A stretch of 64,000 nucleotides of DNA, taken from assembly GCA_963281255.1 (NCBI GenBank), contig OY725490.1, positions 3,472,001 through 3,536,000 on the forward strand. Direction: 5' to 3'. The notes beneath the pieces are model-generated. The model searched no databases. It was not told the DNA's origin and was given only the letters and a program-made list of their open reading frames with translations. Made by a program: the position numbers and the translations under genes. The stretch's first letter is position 1. The number at the start of each line of letters is the position of its first letter. Below are positions 53,965 to 64,000 of the stretch, piece by piece. The stretch comes from Aphrocallistes beatrix. Lineage: Eukaryota; Porifera; Hexactinellida; Sceptrulophora; Aphrocallistidae.

Positions 53965-55289
53965 GCTGAAACTGATAAATACTATTCACTCCTAGATCCC
54001 TAAATACTTTCATCCATCTTAACTATTTGCATGAACAATATTTAGATGTGTGAGAATACCATTGGCTTTGCGTTGTAAATACTAGATGCTTTAAAGCAAG
54101 TGCATTCTACAAGTTATATAAAAATTCAAAAGAATTTCCTTAGGATTTTAACCACTCTCTTAACTTGCATTTTATAATTTGATTTTGATAATTTTTTTAC
54201 ATTTGAGTTAACTATGATAGTCAATATGGATGCCTTAACTACTAAATTTTATGTATTTTATTTATGTACTTAATTATGTTTATCTTTGCCCTTTTTATTA
54301 ACCTCTTTATAGATTATTTTGATGTGCTCCTCAGATTATTTGTGTGCAAACATCATGAAGTAATTAAATAAACCAGTTGCAAAGGTAAATTTGATTAATT
54401 GTTTTGAATTTTGTATACGTATTAGAATAAACAAATTAACTAAGATTAATATATTCATCGCAATATTCTCACCTGCTAGTGCCATAATTAATTGATAACA
54501 TGTTTCCTATTTAGGTATATTTTCAGGTAATTAAAGAATTACAAACGGATTACTATATCGTATTAGTACTTAATTTGGTCATACGGAGGAGACTTTTCTA
54601 CTTGATTCAGTTTCACACCTTCATAAATAATTTCGATGGTTCTCACTTGCAGTACAAATTGATGACATTTCAAAGGCTAAGATTAACTCGATGAGTGATC
54701 ATATTAACAGCATACTTGCACTATGTCACATATTTGCTGAATGCGGACTAGACTATAGAGGCCTTAAATTGTAATGAATTAATGTGTTGAGAATTTTGTA
54801 AAAAATATAGCATTAAAGGAACTTATTTTCAATATCAAAGATATCTTAAGGGATTGAAGGAGGGCAGGCAACCGCCACGAGTTTTGCTCCTCTCATATAC
54901 TATTATTGATTCATTAAGCTTGCATTATGGGACATTTGTGAAAAATATTCGACCTTCATTTTCAAAAAAAGGGGATGCTGACGTTACAATTTGCCGATTT
55001 GCTTATAAGGATATTTTTAAAATTTTGTTGACATCATCTATACTTATTGATAAAAAGGTGTTTGATGGAATAATCTTAGACTATGTTGTTGATAATTCAC
55101 TCACATAAAAACAAAGAAAATCTAATAACTCAAATATTCTACACTTCCTATCTTTAGTTAGCGTGAGGCTATTGACACCGACCGGTCTGTGGCAATAACC
55201 AATCTGTGGCTCTTATTGCCACCGACCAGTGGTGTCAATAGCCACTTCGATATAAGAATTATATTACCTGAATGATTTTCAGATTAAAT
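53965..55289. other. Non-coding; one weak open frame at 54854-55108
   Basis: The 84-codon plus-strand frame (LLLSYTIIDSLSLHYGTF, FDGIILDYVVDNSLT) has no recognised family and no convincing splice sites. A palindrome around GACACCGACCGGTCTGTGG and CACCGACCAGTGGTGTCAAT lies at 55170-55245. Nothing else. Confidence 0.35.
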
Positions 55290-55486
55290 GCGGGCATTCA
55301 AACTTTTTTCCCAGCGTACCCCCTGGCTATTTTTTGAACTTTACGCGTACCCCCAAGTAAGGAGAAATTATGGTTGAATGAGATATAACATACTTAACAG
55401 ACTCGTCTCAAAGAGAGCTCGCGTACCCCCATGAGAAGCCTCACGTACCCCCAGGGGTACGCGTACCCCAGTTTGAAGACCACTGG
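55290..55486. mobile_element. hAT-type miniature element, tips CAGTGGTCTTCAAACTGG (inverted)
   Basis: The right end CCAGTTTGAAGACCACTG and the left ATTCAAACTTTTTTCCCAGC are inverted partners. Between them CGTACCCC and CGCGTACCCC recur about six times. These GTACCCC-rich tips are typical of hAT elements. It abuts the next foldback. Confidence 0.65.
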
Positions 55487-55885
55487 CCTACTGTATATAA
55501 GGCCTCAGAGTAACTTGACTAGGGATGCGGTAGATGGTTGAACTAATACTTGAACTGCCTTAAATCATTAACAAAGCACAATAGAGCTTAGGAATGTATT
55601 ACCAGCATATATAAATATGGTGTCAAAGTACCCATATCCGTTGTTAAAATTTAGATTAGTCGCCATATGGTTGCACAATAGGGTATATTTGTGACAAATT
55701 TGGTGATTTTCAGAGGTCGTTTAAGGGCACTTCTAAGTGTTTTTATCATTAAACCTTTCGCATAGAACTAAGATGTGAATGGGTTAATACGAAAAATTTG
55801 GACTTTTTTCATGGAATGTTGCTATGGAAACGGAAAAATTAAGCGATACTATAATTTCGACGTCTATATTAAATGGTTTGCGAGA
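55487..55885. mobile_element. Foldback family C, copy 3 (left arm only)
   Basis: It matches 48402-48900 from CCTACT and TAAGGCCTCAGAGTAACTTG through ATGGAATGTTGCTATGGAAAC, with a deletion inside the box. A mariner element follows, so the right arm is lost. Confidence 0.8.
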
Positions 55886-55889
55886 TATT

Positions 55890-57190
55890 TGACAAAAAAG
55901 TTTCCGGATTAGGTACTTTATAGTACTCCCATAATGTTAATGTTAACAGATAATACTTTATAGTAAAGTATGAGCTTAAGTTTCAAATTTTATTAGAATC
56001 CCACTATTTGATCACATTTTATACGCATTTTTATAACTCGCACTTTAAATTTTGAGATTTTATTATTAATTTATTAATGGAACTAACTCGCGAACATTTC
56101 AGAGCAATGATCTATTATGATTTTAAAGATGGTTTAAGCCAGCAAAACTGCTTCGAAAGGCTCAAAAAATGTTTTGATGATCATGCACCTTCAAGAACAA
56201 CTGTCTATGAATGGTATGCTAACTTCAAACGTGGTAGGTCTTCACCTGAAGATGATGCTCGGAGCGGGAGGCCTTTAACGGCGACTTTGCCTGAAAAAGT
56301 TGATAAAGTACGTCTGATGGTTGAGGAAAATCCAAGGGTTACAATTGAGGACATAGAAGGGTATATCGGCATTGGATCGGCAGCTGTCAATCAATTATTC
56401 ACGAACATTTGGGTCTAAGAAAATTAACTGCGCGTTGGTCCCACATTTTCTAACAGATATTCAAAAAAAAGTTCGGGTTGGTGCAACTTCATGCTCAGGA
56501 AATTCAACGGAGGTGGTTCAAAGCGAGTTTGGGATATAATAACTGGTGATGAAAGCTGGATATACCATTACGATCCCGAATCTAAGAGCAATCGATGGTA
56601 TGGTGTGCACAAGATGACGCACCCCCCCCACCAAGATTCGGCGGTCTAGGAGTGCTGGTAAGAAGATGGTTACGTCATTTTTCAACAAAAGTGGTCATAT
56701 AAAGACTGTTCCACTTGATGATCGCAAGGCTGTAAACGCGGAATGGTACTCCGAGGTTTGTATTCCTGGCGTGCTACAAGCATTGCGTGAACGACGTCCA
56801 AAGTGTGGAACTCGGGGACTACTCTGGCATCATGATAATGCACCAGTCCACACAGCCGTCCGAACTTTGGACTTTCTGGAGGCGGAAGTGGTTCAATTAC
56901 TGCCTCACCCTCCATATTCCCCTGATTTGGCCCCTTGTGACTTCTTTTTGTTCCCAAAAGTCAAGTCTATGTTAAAAGGAAGACGATTTTCTTGCGACGA
57001 AGAGGCCGTCGACGCCTATTTTGAAGCGGTCTCGACCATCGACAAGGAAGAGTGGGGTGAAGTATTAAAAAAATGGTTTGAGAGAATGCAAAAGTGTATT
57101 GATTGCGATGGAATATACTTTGAAAAATTATAATAACTTAATTCGACATATAGCTATCTTATCTTTCATAAATCCGGAAACTTTTGGCAT
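55890..57190 (+). mobile_element. mariner element
   Basis: AAAAAAGTTTCCGGATT (55894-55910) and its inverse AATCCGGAAACTTTT (57171-57185) are the terminal repeats. The element holds one broken transposase. It is inserted at the point where the family C foldback stops. No clear TA duplication is visible. Confidence 0.8.
56077..57136 (+). pseudogene. mariner (DD34D) transposase, several lesions
   Basis: The first 105 codons are intact: MELTREHFRAMIYYDFKDG, RTTVYEWYANFKRG and DDARSGRPLTA form the paired helix-turn-helix domain. A frameshift near 56385 hides IIHEHLGLRKLTARW. The stretch 56450-56640 is disrupted but retains ITGDESWIYHYDPES. From 56666 the frame is open again with HHDNAPVHTAVRTL and HPPYSPDLAPCDFFLFP. 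Thirty-four residues separate the two aspartates, the DD34D signature, and the frame closes after DGIYFEKL. At least three lesions make it inactive. Confidence 0.9.
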
Positions 57191-57202
57191 GGCCCTTGTA
57201 CT

Positions 57203-58629
57203 ATTGATTAGAAGCCAACTTTATGCATAGCATAACTCAGTCAAATCTATTGCGTTAGTTCTGAAATTTTCACAAAAGTTCCTCTACTTAGTAGACTACA
57301 AACTAACAACAAGCGATTTATTGAATACAGAATAAAATGTAAATAAAATAAAAATATTTTTGGATCAGACATTTTCACAATATATGCACAACATTTTGAA
57401 AAATCATTTTATCTTTCAATCGAAATTCCCTTGTTGTTAGTTGATCCATTGCCCAGTTAACAACTTTGACAACATAACTCTTGTAAATATCGAAAAACAT
57501 TCATGATACTCATGACAATAGCGAAATGACGACGGCTCTTAACTGATTTCCTGACCATTTGATTGGTCCTACCTCTAAACTCTAGAGATCTCTACATCAG
57601 TGTTTTATAATGTGCGAGTTTGTTTAACCCACAAACATGAATAAACTAATTCATAGCCGACTCTATATAAGGCCATACAGTAAAAGTCCCAGGGATGAAG
57701 TAGTAAGTGGACTATTTGGATATCACAATGCAATCAATGTTATGCTAAAGTTATGTTTTCCTTACTTTCGTCAGTCCATCATCTTATAAACATGTATGAT
57801 AACATTTATCCCTTATTGAGAACTACTGAACATTTGTATAATTTAACTTAACTTAAATATGTGAGTGCGCGGTAATGATCATTTGAACCATGTGAAGTTG
57901 CTTCAGTTAGACTTGTACAGGACCAAAGTATGTGATCAGGTTTATCCCGTTATCTGAAATACAGCAACTCCTCTAGAAGTTGGGGGCTCGGGCCAGCGTA
58001 CATTCCGATACCCCGGGTACCCCTTACGTCATCACCGAATTATTTGTAATTTACAGATGGGAGAAAATAAAATCCATTTTGGGAGAATCCAAAACATTTC
58101 CTCTTGTAAGTTTAATTTCTACCAAGCATATTCTCCTATTTTCCTTGATTATGCTTAGTTAATTTCGAAAGATTCCTTAGAATTCTTACACTATAAAAGA
58201 CTAATCATACAACTTTAAGAAGAGACTGTATATTTTGATCAGAAAACCAATGTAGAACTGTTTCATGCTATTTTCACCCATATGCTATTTCCACCTAAAC
58301 CATTGATATACCATGGATATTCTATCTCTATGCTACTTTCACCCAAGTGTTGATTAGTAGATTATCGTTTTTATGGTTTCGATCATTGTTCTTGATGATG
58401 ATTACAATGGTATTTATTTTAGCTCTACGTATATTTACTATTCTTACATTTCTAACAATAATCACATAGTTTAAATATTTTTTCTAAGAATTCTAGACAA
58501 TTCTTAAATAAAAATTGAGTGAGGTCGAGAGCTCACTTAATTTACATTTAATGGGTATATTATACGAGTATCATTCTTTCAACCTCTATTTCAGATATCT
58601 AATTTTTCAATACAACAAATATATATTGA
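57203..58629. other. Non-coding; worn foldback family C/D end at about 57653-57830
   Basis: CATAGCCGACTCTATATAAG at 57652 and AAACATGTATGATAACATT at about 57787 follow the outer left arms of families C and D. The rest is AT-rich. CTATTTTCACCC and CTATTTCCACC phrases repeat around 58265-58340. No gene. Confidence 0.45.
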
Positions 58630-58987
58630 AATCTATGTTGACTAATTCATTAAAAAATGGCAAAGAATTATGAATTATTCGAATAATTCATAATTCAAGC
58701 ATAAATTAGTCAATCATAAGCTAGGTTAACTAATTCATGAATTATTGAAAAATTCGAATAATTCATAATTCCTGAAATATGAATTATTCGAATAGTTCAT
58801 AATTCAGGAATTATGAATTGTTCGAAAGTTCAGAATCCTGAATTATGAATTATTCGAAAAATTCATTCATATAATTAATGATATTTTCTTGTAAAAAAAT
58901 TACAATTTTGAATAATTCTTCTCTGGCCTGATGAATTATGAATTATTCGAATAATTCATTAATTCGTGAATTAGTCAACTTAGATTG
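58630..58987. mobile_element. Miniature element of GAATTATTCGAATAATTC palindromes
   Basis: The ends ATCTATGTTGACTAATTCA and inverse GAATTAGTCAACTTAGAT bound an element largely made of tandem GAATTATTCGAATAATTC and AATTCATAATTC units in both orientations. No coding. Confidence 0.8.
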
Positions 58988-59199
58988 AAATACCATACAG
59001 ATGTTAATTAATTTAATACCCTGGGACCTTATTCACTAAACTTAGTTTTTGTTCAACTTCAACTTTAACTTTGTAAAACTAAGTCTTGACAAAGTTTTGA
59101 CTTAGTTTAGACTTATTTTTGCCTAGATGCGAAATCTCTTCGAAGAAAAATTATATGTGCAAGTTTTCATCGACATTACAATATACAAGTCGATTAAAC

Positions 59200-59756
59200 T
59201 ATTAACTATTAAAACTCGATTAATGTATATATATATATATATACACTACCCGGACAAAAGTATTCGACCACCACGAAAACTTCCATACAAATAGTATTAA
59301 ATTAGATCTATTAAAAAAGGAACATGTCCTTAAACAGTAGAAAATACTCTATTTTTTAGTTCAGATTCGTAATCTACACATTTTAATTACTCAATTACTT
59401 ATTCTTATGTATAAAATTATCAACCTATGCCACATTGTGTCACTAAACGCCATCATATATAATGGCTGTGACTTGGGACAAGTAGTATCAAGTATCAAAT
59501 ATTGATATTTATTAACTAGGGAGTAAGTAATTAAGCTGAAGCTATCAATTATGAGTAATTAAAATGTGTAGTTTACGAATTTGAAATAAAAAATAGAGTA
59601 TTCCTTACAGTTTGAATATATATTCTTTTATGAATAGACCCATTTAATACTATTTGTATGGCGGTTCATATTATATATATATATATATATATACACTATA
59701 TATATATATATATCCTTACTATTAAAACTCGATTAATGTGTATATAGTATATATAC
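59200..59756 (+). repeat. Two Helitron 5' ends flanking a Tc1-type miniature element
   Basis: AACTATTAAAACTCGATTAATG at about 59203 is one 5' end (shortened tip); TCCTTACTATTAAAACTCG after A59712 is another. Both run into (TA)n. No 3' hairpin follows either, so they are fragments or were cut by the next insertion. Confidence 0.7.
59247..59690 (+). mobile_element. ACTACCC miniature element, most complete copy (about 430 bp)
   Basis: It starts CACTACCCGGACAAAAGTAT after TA. It has the body blocks seen at 6370-6741 and ends at GTATGGCGGTTCA, with the last about 30 bp of the right tip missing. TA tracts lie on both sides. Confidence 0.8.
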
Positions 59757-59757
59757 A

Positions 59758-60305
59758 CAAGCGCGCATCGCTTGCTTGCGCTGCGTGGCTGGCGGACACT
59801 TTGTGTCTGCCGGAAGCGTCCTTTGGGCGCTTGGGGTCACATTGATTAATTATAAGGGGGATGACATCCCTGAATATGCCTATCCTACTGTTATAATCGA
59901 TATCGCACTAAAAATAACCATGTTTGTCGTTTTTAAAACTTTGATGCGTAATGATGACGTCATAACTGAGTGATGAGTCATCATTTTTATATGATAGTTG
60001 CATCATATGTGAGGTATGTTATTATATACATTCTCTTAAAATTTCAGCCTGCTATCTCCTATAATGGCTGAGTTATGCCCGAATACCTATGTTGCTTAAC
60101 TTTTTAAAATGTTACAATGACGTCATAATTCCATGATGAGTCGACATTTTGCTCTGAACTCAGAACTTACTGGAGCCATAGCCAAAAGACTCCCACATGC
60201 CACAAATCAGCTTTCTGCGCCCGGCAGTTTCTCAAATCAATTCGTTACAGTTATATATATATATATATATAGATAGATAGATTAATCGAGTTTTAATAGT
60301 AAAGA
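59758..60305 (-). mobile_element. Non-autonomous Helitron, copy 3 (548 bp)
   Basis: On the minus strand the 5' end TCTTTACTATTAAAACTCG starts at 60305, followed by (TA)n and CTGTAACGAATTGATTTG. The 3' end is the GC-rich GACACAAAGTGTCCGCCAGC region and GATGCGCGCTTG at 59758. It is collinear with copy 2 (25064-25607) over its whole length. The base 5' of the tip is not A here. Confidence 0.82.
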
Positions 60306-60682
60306 AAGTCAAAACTAAGTTCAAAAATTGTTTTATACTTATGTAGTTTTGCTTTGTGAATACCAACTTGGATTAAAACTTAGTTTGAACTTAGTCTTTA
60401 CTTAACCCTAATTTGACGTGGGGTCAAAGGTATAAATAGAAATGACCCCACTTTCATTTTCAATTTCAATTCACTTTCAATTAACTTTCACTTTCAATTC
60501 AACATTCCTCGTCAAGTTGGGGTTAAACTTAGTTTTGAAGTTTAAGTAATTTAGTGAATAACCTCCTGGTTATTATCATCAAAGATCGAGTATCAATGAT
60601 ATAAATAAAAAGAAAATCATTTAAACTTAGTATCTATAAAATAGCAAAACCATTTGTAACTCTACAGTTTAAAAATAGAACA

Positions 60683-61128
60683 GTTGCGTATGATTTTGAG
60701 ACCAGTTATTAATACTAGTTATCCATTGTTTCATTGTCCCGTATGATTTTGAGACAAGTCATTTTAACTAGTTCTCCACTGTTTCATTGTCTATGTTTAA
60801 ATCTTGGGATATATATATTAATCTATCGTTGTAACTTGTCTTTGCTAAATTGTTTTGTGTTCAATACAGTGTGGCATTGCTATTCTAGCTATTAATTTTC
60901 GACTTGGTGATTGATAACGATAATTACCTGTTGATATACAACAATTTGTGTTGAGCAATTTAATTTTTATCGTGGAAATGAATGATTATTTTGAAAACTT
61001 TTACTATTAAAACAAGCTTGTTGTTGGTTAATTCGTTTGTTCCTTATAGCTCAAAATTTGCACACATGCGATATTGTCTTCACAATGGATAACTAGCATT
61101 AATAACTGGTCTCAAAATCATACGCAAC
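60683..61128. mobile_element. Foldback, tip GTTGCGTATGATTTTGAGAC
   Basis: Left GTTGCGTATGATTTTGAGAC and AGTTATTAATACTAGTTATCC pair with right GGATAACTAGCATTAATAAC and GTCTCAAAATCATACGCAAC. The left end is followed by a second, diverged copy (60745-60800), a 58-bp tandem duplication. An ACTATTAAAAC phrase inside (about 61005) recalls the Helitron tip. Confidence 0.78.
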
Positions 61129-62303
61129 AGAACCAACAAAAGAATTTGATGAACTCTAAGAATAATTCTTAGAATTCGCTAAGAATAATAAATTTTGAGA
61201 TTATTAATTAAGGGACTTTAAGAAATTCTTTAAATTTCTTAAAGCAATTCAATGAATATGATATCTTGTATATCGAAAACTCGGAATTCTCAGTTCATCT
61301 CTTGATGATAAGTTGGCAAGACTTTCTCTACTGTAGAAACAGTTCTGTCTAGGTGTTGGAGGAGTGAAGACATCGCAGCAACACGATAGTCTCTGAAGAA
61401 AAGAAGTTCACACAGCTTGGCGAAAAGTACGATTTTGAAATAAATTGATGCTGGAGAGGTATTAGCCGATTACTCATAAAGGTTTGTACTCGAAAGTAGC
61501 ATTTTTGAACACAGGCTACTCACTCTTCTAAAATTTAGCAACTTATCGACCAATCTCTGATCTCAAATTATAAAGAAGAAGGCCAGAGTGGATTCGTGCT
61601 AGTTATGGAAAATTGTTGTCACATTAAGGTCATTAATTCAGGTTTTATCAAAATTGTTTGAGGCCGTCATACCCACGAAAGAGTTGGAATCAAAATATTG
61701 ATGAATACTAAGAGATCGAGAGTAGAATACTAGATAGAGTATAGAAAGAGATGAGAGTGAGCTATCACGACCTATTAGACTGCTATTTTAACATAGTTTG
61801 TTACAAATGAAACAAAATTTTGTTTTTTTGAATGATATCGAAAGTTATTATGGTGAAATTCTATTACATTGTTAGATTTAGGAGTATATAATATCAAGAA
61901 ATTGGAGTCTTAGGGACATTAAATATTTAATAAGCTAAGCAATGAAATTTTTTAGAATTTTCTCAAAATTGTGTTGTAATTGTTCGGGTTTCACACAGAT
62001 AGAGAAAATAGGGAAACCTAAGATTGAATCCAGCAAGAAGCAGATGGTATAAAGTTAATCAATATAATATAGATATATTTCGTAATGAAACCAAAATATT
62101 TTATTTTTTTCAATGCAAACGTGTGTTAGGTTTCCTAAACTGATAGTGATTAGGAATAGTCTTAGATACGTAGACTTCTTAACAAAGGGTAACTACTCGC
62201 ATCCAAGATTTATAACAAGTCAAGTGATCATAAATAATATTCAAATAAGTGTCGTTGCTAAACTACTATTTCAGCGAAAACTATTCACGTTGTACTGTGA
62301 TTT
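61129..62303. other. Non-coding, upstream of the acetyltransferase gene
   Basis: AT-rich with short TTCTTAGAATTC-like phrases at 61155-61185. No gene recognised. It must contain the promoter of the next gene, but no specific element is identifiable. Confidence 0.4.
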
Positions 62304-62879
62304 ATGGCGAGTTCAACTGAAATATGTAATATTTATAAGTTTTCTAAAGAGGAGATTCTCTTTTCTACTATGCAAGAGTTTCAAATCGAAGAATGTTCTA
62401 TTGCGGTAAGTGAATGGTTTGCGAGTCAACCTGAAAATAATTTAATAGATGATTATAGTAAAGCACCAAGAATAACAAAAGAAGAAATGGAAAAAGAAAT
62501 AGATGAAGGAACCGTATTCATCATAATGCATTTAAAGGAAACAAAAGAGCTTGTAGGATGTATTGGTATTAGTAGGCCTGAAATTTCAGTTGGCGGTCTA
62601 ACAAGCTGGATGTTCATTCAATCTGTCAAAACAGAATATAGAAAACGTGGACTAAGCACTTTGCTTTTCAATGAAGCCATTACAAATGCAAAGGAGATGG
62701 GAGCTAAGAGAGTAAAACTCGACGTATATGATAGTCTGAAGTTTCAACAAGAATTCGTTCTGAAACGAGGTTTCAAGCTATTGGAGATAATAACTAAACA
62801 TAAAAGTGAATTTGAAGGGTCACCATCCATTTCCATTATAGATAATGTTACTTTACATGTATTTGAGAAGTATATCTGA
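62304..62879 (+). CDS. GNAT-family N-acetyltransferase (191 aa, single exon)
   Basis: It likely transfers acetyl from acetyl-CoA to an amine of an unknown small molecule or protein. Strand beta-4 and motif A are visible as LTSWMFIQSVKTEYRKRGLS (residues 99-118): the RKRGLS loop (113-118) binds the pyrophosphate of acetyl-CoA and is followed by a helix TLLFNEAITNAKEMG. KLDVYDSLKFQQEFVLKRGF (138-157) is the typical motif B region, where a bulky residue stacks near the acceptor. Earlier, ELVGCIGISRPE is the central strand. The frame opens at ATG 62304, is uninterrupted, and has typical family length. No signal peptide or membrane segment, so cytosolic. The assignment to GNAT is firm; the substrate is not. 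Confidence 0.82.
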   Translation: MASSTEICNIYKFSKEEILFSTMQEFQIEECSIAVSEWFASQPENNLIDDYSKAPRITKEEMEKEIDEGTVFIIMHLKETKELVGCIGISRPEISVGGLTSWMFIQSVKTEYRKRGLSTLLFNEAITNAKEMGAKRVKLDVYDSLKFQQEFVLKRGFKLLEIITKHKSEFEGSPSISIIDNVTLHVFEKYI

Positions 62880-62893
62880 ATTTATCTGAAATA

Positions 62894-63127
62894 GTGGGAT
62901 CTATATTTATTCATAGTGCTATCTGTACTTTATCAATAATGCTGTGTCTTTATCACATTTCAATTTCAATTTCAGGATCTTTTCATACTGTAATGCAATT
63001 CGCATCGTATGTCTCAATCATCTGCATCAGTGTACTACATCACTGCTGTATTGGATTAACTGTGCTTACATGCAAGGAATTTATTAATTTTCTAAACCAA
63101 AAAGAGCAAATATCAAATCTAGATTAA
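62894..63127 (+). CDS. Possible small membrane-protein frame after the acetyltransferase
   Basis: Seventy-seven codons in a different frame, starting 15 bp after the stop. It has two hydrophobic stretches (AICTLSIMLCLYHISISIS and SYVSIICISVLHHCCIGLT) and a polar tail (NFLNQKEQISNLD). It could be an independent short gene, a relic of a longer acetyltransferase C-terminus, or chance. Confidence 0.25.
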   Translation: MGSIFIHSAICTLSIMLCLYHISISISGSFHTVMQFASYVSIICISVLHHCCIGLTVLTCKEFINFLNQKEQISNLD

Positions 63128-63179
63128 AAAAGACTAGCAATATATATTATAGATAAATTTTTTAGATTGATTTTTGGAA

Positions 63180-63730
63180 TGAATTTTCCACAAAAAAAAT
63201 TCAGTTTGGTTTCGTGAATACCAATTAGTTAAATACTAGTTTTACCCAATGCTAAGTATTTCTATTACAAAGGCTGGATTCGGTTAACCGGTTAACCGGC
63301 TAACCGCCGTTAATCTCGTTTAACGGTTTAGAAATTTTTGATCGGTTAGTCGATCTCTTTATTTTCTAGATATTTACACTAATTTCATTGTTTTTTCGAC
63401 GAAGATTCATGAATATTAAAACTATACAATATAATTTGTATTTTCTAATAATATAGTCTATTTTGAGGCCACTAAAAATGATCAAATTTTTAATATCATG
63501 GTAAAGATTAGTCCAAAAATCCTTGACATCGGTTTACCGGTTAACCGTCCTGGAGGAAACCAAAATAACCGAGCCCTAAAATCGGTTAACCAACCCCAGC
63601 TCTCTTACTACTTAGTTTTCAAAGTTAATTTGGTTTTCACGAAACAAAACTAAGTTCAAATACTTAGTTTTATTACTCAGTATTAGGGAAACACTAAGTC
63701 TAAACTTAGTATCAAACAAAGTATTTTTCA
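63180..63730. mobile_element. Worn foldback holding a hAT-like miniature element (63272-63600)
   Basis: Outer arms: TTTGGTTTCGTGAATACCAA on the left with TTGGTTTTCACGAAACAAAA on the right, and ACTTAGTTTT phrases. Inner element: GGCTGGATTCGGTTAACCGG at the left, CGGTTAACCAACCCCAGC at the right, with GGTTAACCG repeated in both orientations. No clear duplications. Confidence 0.6.
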
Positions 63731-64000
63731 AAAAGTACTAGAAAAATCTGCAACTGCAGAAGGTGTTAAAATTGTCTTATGTACCTTGTGCAAAAACATG
63801 ATAGGGTTGCTTTCATGGATTCTGAGTTATAGCTTGTCTGGACTTAGGTGTTTCAATGTGTGCAAACTAAAAAGAATATAAATAATATAGGCGGCACTCA
63901 TTTCAGAAATAGGCTACTATACAAGTATAGTTGGAAAACTAAAAAGCAAATAGCATTCAGAGACAAGGCGTTTAATTGATAGAAATTTTGCAAATAATTA
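63731..64000. other. Non-coding edge
   Basis: No feature recognised. Confidence 0.4.

Larger units (their letters stand above)
59020..60569. mobile_element. Foldback with tip CCTGGGACCTTATTCACTAA, host of several insertions
   Basis: CTGGGACCTTATTCACTAAA on the left pairs with TTTAGTGAATAACCTCCTGG on the right. The arms are built of ACTTAGTTTT and AACTAAGT phrases. Helitron tips, a Tc1-type miniature element and a Helitron lie between. The tip is shared with 12888-14099 and 3930-4062. Confidence 0.7.

Noticed and set aside
1-64000. tRNA or rRNA genes
   Set aside because: I looked for box A/B words and rRNA signatures by eye and saw none; a covariance-model scan would be needed to exclude them.

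Overview
This window is eukaryotic, most likely from an AT-rich invertebrate animal; I cannot name the species. It has no operons or bacterial-style gene packing. It has long non-coding AT-rich stretches, very many (TA)n tracts, a 200-base run of N, and a dense mix of animal-type transposable elements: Tc1, mariner, pogo-like, hAT, Mutator-like (MULE), piggyBac, Helitron and Ty3/gypsy. Nearly every long reading frame is a transposase or a piece of one. Only two reading frames look like intact cellular genes: a single-exon type II membrane protein resembling a glycosyltransferase (4183-5544, +) and a GNAT-family acetyltransferase (62304-62879, +). Two further stretches (50395-50550 and 50872-50988, -) look like exons of an unidentified gene.

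Layout. 0.4-3.2 kb: a decayed Mutator-type transposase ending in a PHD finger. 3.5-5.5 kb: a small pogo-like element and the glycosyltransferase-like gene. 6.4-10.9 kb: miniature elements (two copies of a 770-bp family), a hAT element with perfect 8-bp duplications holding a pogo-like element, and a mariner fossil. 12.9-14.9 kb: a foldback element holding a pogo-like element, then a tandem array. 16.0-17.7 kb: a Helitron holding a hAT foldback and part of a second foldback. 18.1-21.1 kb: two hAT transposase fossils and a gypsy RNase H fragment.

22.4-29.2 kb is the most informative region. A DUF4371-type hAT transposase gene on the minus strand is broken by three insertions: a MULE (22720-24844, 9-bp duplication), a Helitron (25064-25607, between A and T), and a 770-bp miniature element (26039-28156, TA duplication) that itself carries a Tc1 transposon (26448-27792, TA duplication). 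Taking out the MULE and the Helitron rejoins the old frame without a break; the Tc1 empty site is present in a sister copy of its host element. 30.0-31.4 kb: a piggyBac fossil with a TTAA-bounded insertion whose removal rejoins the frame.

31.6-46 kb: non-autonomous elements, Tc1 and gypsy scraps, and two inverted MULE copies either side of the assembly gap. 48.4-58 kb: large foldbacks, an inverted-array element and a mariner fossil. 59-61 kb: a nest of a foldback, Helitrons and a Tc1-type miniature element. 62.3-63.1 kb: the acetyltransferase gene.

The genes do not form a pathway. What the window records is an order of transposition events, several fixed to the base. The most novel-looking material is (a) elements made of inverted arrays of short phrases around a shared core of about 70 bp, and (b) a foldback superfamily whose arms share one conserved box. 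All family calls are from motifs read by eye; no searches were run.
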